64,000 bases of DNA from Episyrphus balteatus (lineage: Eukaryota > Arthropoda > Insecta > Diptera > Syrphidae). Location: NCBI RefSeq assembly GCF_945859705.1, contig NC_079137.1:77335150-77399149 (forward strand), written 5' to 3'. The notes beneath the pieces were generated by a model that worked only from the letters and a program-made list of their open reading frames with translations, was not told the origin of the DNA and did no database searches. Positions 61,179 to 64,000 of the stretch are shown here, in pieces. Position 1 is the first letter of the stretch; each line of letters opens with the position of its first letter. The position numbers and the translations under genes were made by a program.

Positions 61179-63328
61179 ATGGAATGGTTTCGTAAAATAC
61201 GCGAAAGCATCAAACCCTCCAAATTACCTGAAAATGTCGACGATGGACTGGAAACACTGGAAGAATACAACAAACGTTGGGTGTCAGTTCGTGTCATATA
61301 TTTCACCATGTTCCTGATGTCACTTGCTTTCAGTATAATTCTAACTGGTGTATGGCCATTCTTGGATAAGGTGAGTGTATCCGTGTAGACGGGCTTTAAA
61401 TTCTTAAATGCTTAATTATTTTTCTCACCAGCTAGATCCGAAAGCGGGTAAAGAATTTATGGGTCTTGTTGTGGCAGCCAATCCTTTGGGACAAATGATT
61501 TTTAGTCCGCTCTTCGGCTATTGGCAAAATAAATCTGGTACAATGAGGATACCACTTTTATGCTCATTGACAACTTTCTCGGTTGCCAGTGCCATATATT
61601 CGTCCTTGGAATTGGTGCCAAGTCATGTGAAATATTGGATGTTGGGATCGAGATTCCTTATAGGAGTTAGTTCGGGTAAGAACAATAAAATTGTACTAAA
61701 AGAGTGATGCCAAATCTCATTTTTATAGCCAACATTGCTGTATGCCGTTCGTACTTATCATCTGCGACGAGATTAAGTGAACGCACTGGTGCGGTATCAA
61801 TGATTTCGTTGGCCCAGGTCTTGGGCTTTATTGTGGGGCCTGCGTTACAAGCAGCCGTTACACCGTTAGGTAGCCAAGGCTTTAGAATACTTTGGGGAAG
61901 TGTGATTTTGAATATGTACACAGCTGCTGGATGGATCAATGTTTTGATGGGAATTGCCAATATTATTATGTTTATGCCAAATATTTTTGAGGTAAGTTTG
62001 CTCCTATAAATATGCAATGTTTACTATTATCATCTTTAAAATTGCTTTTAAGGAACGAAAAGTTGCAGCTCGTGAAATTATGATAATGCAAGGTAGAACC
62101 TCAGAGAAGGAAACTTGGAAGGCCATGAAACCGGATTATGTCTCAGCATGGACATTGATTGTAGCCTTTTTCGTTCTTGTGTTTAACTTCGTTCTTCTTG
62201 AGACGTAAGATCTTTTTTGAGATTTTTATAACAGTTTTTTTTTAATAAATCTCTTAATTTTATAACAGTTTGGGAACATCACTCACAATGGATCAATTTG
62301 CATGGTCCAAAGAGCAATCCCTATGGTACATGGGAATTCTTCTATCCGTTGGCGCAGTTATAGCATGCGTTACATTTGTAGCCATAAAACCCCTTTGTAA
62401 GATGTTCCGAGAAGAATACGTCCTTATCTGGGGTGGTTTCTCACTTATGGTCCTCGGACGTGTATTGTACATTCCTTGGGGTAGCGGTCCTCCAAAAATT
62501 GCAGAAGTTTTCAACATAACCATTCCTCTGGGAGCACATGGATTAAATAACTCAATTTACGATAACCCCGATAGTGAAATCTATCTTGGCTGTCCCAAAA
62601 CACAGGAATGGTGTGTTGATACCCCAGCTTTAACCTTAAACCAATTTATTATTGGTTTTGCTTTCACTTCAATTGGTTACCCTATCGGAGTAACTCTTAT
62701 TCAAACGATATTTTCAAAAATCCTTGGCCCAAGACCTCAAGGTGTTTGGATGGGAATGATGACTGGAGCTGGCTGTTTATCTAGAGTTTTGGGACCAATT
62801 TGTGTTGGTTCAATATACACACGGTTTGGAACATATTGGACATTTGGAATGACGGGAACTATGATGATGATCTCGATGGTGTGGTTGTTACTTTTCAAGT
62901 GAGTTTACGCAGTAAATTTAGGCCACGTTCCTTTTTAGGTAGTAGTCATGAGTAGGTTATTAGCAGATCTAGTACTAAAATTAACACATGATCTTTTGCT
63001 CAAAGTAGATAGAACGTGTAGTTGCAAGTACTAGATTTCTACTGATGAGTAGTCTAACAAACTCAAAGGAACGTGGCTCTTGTGTGCTAAAATAATAATT
63101 CTGCTATAATCTAATACTTTTTCTTCCAGACAACGATTAATTCCACCGGAAGTGGAAAAACACGCCCCAGTAGAAATGCAACCATTGAATGTTGTTCTAT
63201 TGGAAAATGGACAAAAGGATTCAACTTTAGAAACAAACAGTAATAATGAAGTTTTAAATCAGGAATCGAAAGATGGCGAAATTCTCTTGCCTAACAGTAA
63301 AAGTGTAACCATTGTACCAAAAACGTAG
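61179..63328 (+). CDS. Cln7: Cln7 (MFSD8) lysosomal major-facilitator protein, seven coding exons
   Basis: Cln7/MFSD8 is a 12-helix lysosomal membrane protein whose human orthologue is mutated in a neuronal ceroid lipofuscinosis. Coding exons are 61179-61370, 61432-61675, 61729-61991, 62053-62204, 62269-62898 and 63130-63328; all junctions are GT-AG and the joined frame gives 559 residues, close to the family length. The cytosolic start leads into EEYNKRW and helix 1 (about 38-60). ANPLGQMIFSPLFGYW with the following charged loop is MFS motif A. VAVCRSY-like NIAVCRSYLSSATRLSERTG, MDQFAWSKEQSLWYMGI and SKILGPRPQGVWMG are family blocks. Sequons NIT (366) and NNS (377) lie in the luminal loop where mammalian MFSD8 is glycosylated. 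The C-terminal tail has DGEILL (542-547), a DxxxLL-type sorting signal. A MITE sits in the last intron. Note that six coding exons are listed plus a separate 5'UTR part, making seven exons if the leader is counted. Confidence 0.94.
62922..63077. mobile_element. CATGAGTAG-family MITE, copy 8, in the last Cln7 intron
   Basis: The best preserved copy: GCCACGTTCCTTT at the left and AAAGGAACGTGGC at the right are exact inverted repeats. Inside are AGATCTAGTACTAAAATTAA and AGTACTAGATTTCTACTGA. It fills about two thirds of the 231-bp intron 62899-63129. Confidence 0.88.
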
Positions 63329-63457
63329 TAGATTTAAGTATTAGGAATTGATTTAATTTTTTTTTGTTTTACATTATTTTTTATGAAAGTTCATTTTTTA
63401 TTTTTTCTTATATATTATTTACCATTGTAATATTAATACTTATATATATTTTTTAAA

Positions 63458-63463
63458 AATAAA
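63458..63463 (+). terminator. Cln7 polyadenylation signal
   Basis: The canonical AATAAA lies 130 bp after the stop codon in an AT-rich 3'UTR. No competing earlier AATAAA is seen after the stop. Confidence 0.65.
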
Positions 63464-63803
63464 TTTAAGGTTAAATATACTGCCCGATTTGTAATCGATT
63501 TTTTTAAGAGATTTAAAATAAAAAAAATTATGGAAATTTGTTATAAATTGGATACACTGGACATTCATTACTTAAATTTTGTACTTATTTTTTTCCTGTA
63601 AGAAACTAAAAAATCTGAAAAATCAATTTAAAATTTCGACATAAATTGCGGCGGTTTCTATGGGTTGGGCCCTTTACCGAAACAATCATAAGTGACAGCT
63701 GTCAAATTTCAGAGTCTCCACTTGGCATTATTTAAAAAGTTCACTATTCTTCGGACGTCTGACATATAAGAATTTAAAGAGTGAAGTCTGTTTTCAAACA
63801 AAG

Positions 63804-63940
63804 AAATGTTACCATTTTACCAAAATTGTAGTATATTCAACTACTTTTTTTTTCTTTTTACATATTTTAAGTATACATTTAATACAAAGTACATTAACCA
63901 ATTTTTTAAGAGATTTTTTATAAAAAAAAATTGGTAACTT
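63804..63940. repeat. Diverged duplicate of the Cln7 3' end
   Basis: GTTACCATTTTACCAAAATT at 63807 resembles GTAACCATTGTACCAAAAAC at 63305, the last Cln7 codons. CAATTTTTTAAGAGATTTTT near 63899 resembles CGATTTTTTTAAGAGATTTA near 63497 in the 3'UTR. It is read as a decayed partial tandem duplication. Confidence 0.5.
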
Positions 63941-64000
63941 ATTTCTTAAATTTGTGCCAACCTGGAACGTCTTAAACTTTTGAAGACAACAACTTGTCCT

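Overview
The window looks like a gene-sparse, AT-rich piece of a large insect nuclear genome. GT-AG introns, insect-type transposons and two fly-like proteins point to a dipteran, probably a brachyceran with a transposon-expanded genome; the species cannot be told. There are no bacterial operons, rRNAs or CRISPR arrays. Only two protein-coding genes can be defended. All recognised families come from reading translated and nucleotide motifs by eye; no database search was run.

Minus strand, about 43.5 kb down to and beyond base 1: the 5' half of Su(var)3-3, the fly LSD1/KDM1A histone H3K4 demethylase. Four coding exons are visible: 43465-43262, 43202-42405, 30383-29944 and 27720-27572. They carry the acidic/basic N-tail, the SWIRM domain, the FAD-binding GxGxxG region and the Tower insertion. 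The rest of the amine-oxidase domain is not in the window, so the next intron is longer than 27.5 kb. Intron 2 is about 12 kb.

Plus strand, 61.18-63.33 kb: a complete seven-coding-exon gene for a 559-residue lysosomal MFS transporter, the Cln7/MFSD8 orthologue. It has a likely 5'UTR splice acceptor at 60998 and possibly a non-coding first exon near 50.7 kb. The two genes lie head to head, with starts about 18 kb apart.

The remaining sequence is intron or intergenic and full of mobile-element remains. At 2.0-4.7 kb is a hAT-like element with a perfect 8-bp target duplication, containing a Penelope-like retroelement relic (GIY-YIG domain plus a hammerhead-like 3' end). At 7.6 kb is an 8-bp minisatellite. 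From 10.1 to 19.3 kb is a complex of interleaved inverted repeats and MITEs. At 33.3-34.5 kb is a TIR element holding an intact-looking hammerhead ribozyme core. At 39.1 kb is a dead Tc1-type transposase fragment, and at 40.1-41.7 kb a foldback element with about 355-bp arms. At 46.6-49.1 kb is a second hAT-like element with a perfect 8-bp target duplication and nested MITEs. From 52.9 to 63.1 kb at least seven copies of one MITE family surround and enter Cln7. Nothing suggests the genes work together; one is a chromatin enzyme, the other a lysosomal membrane protein.
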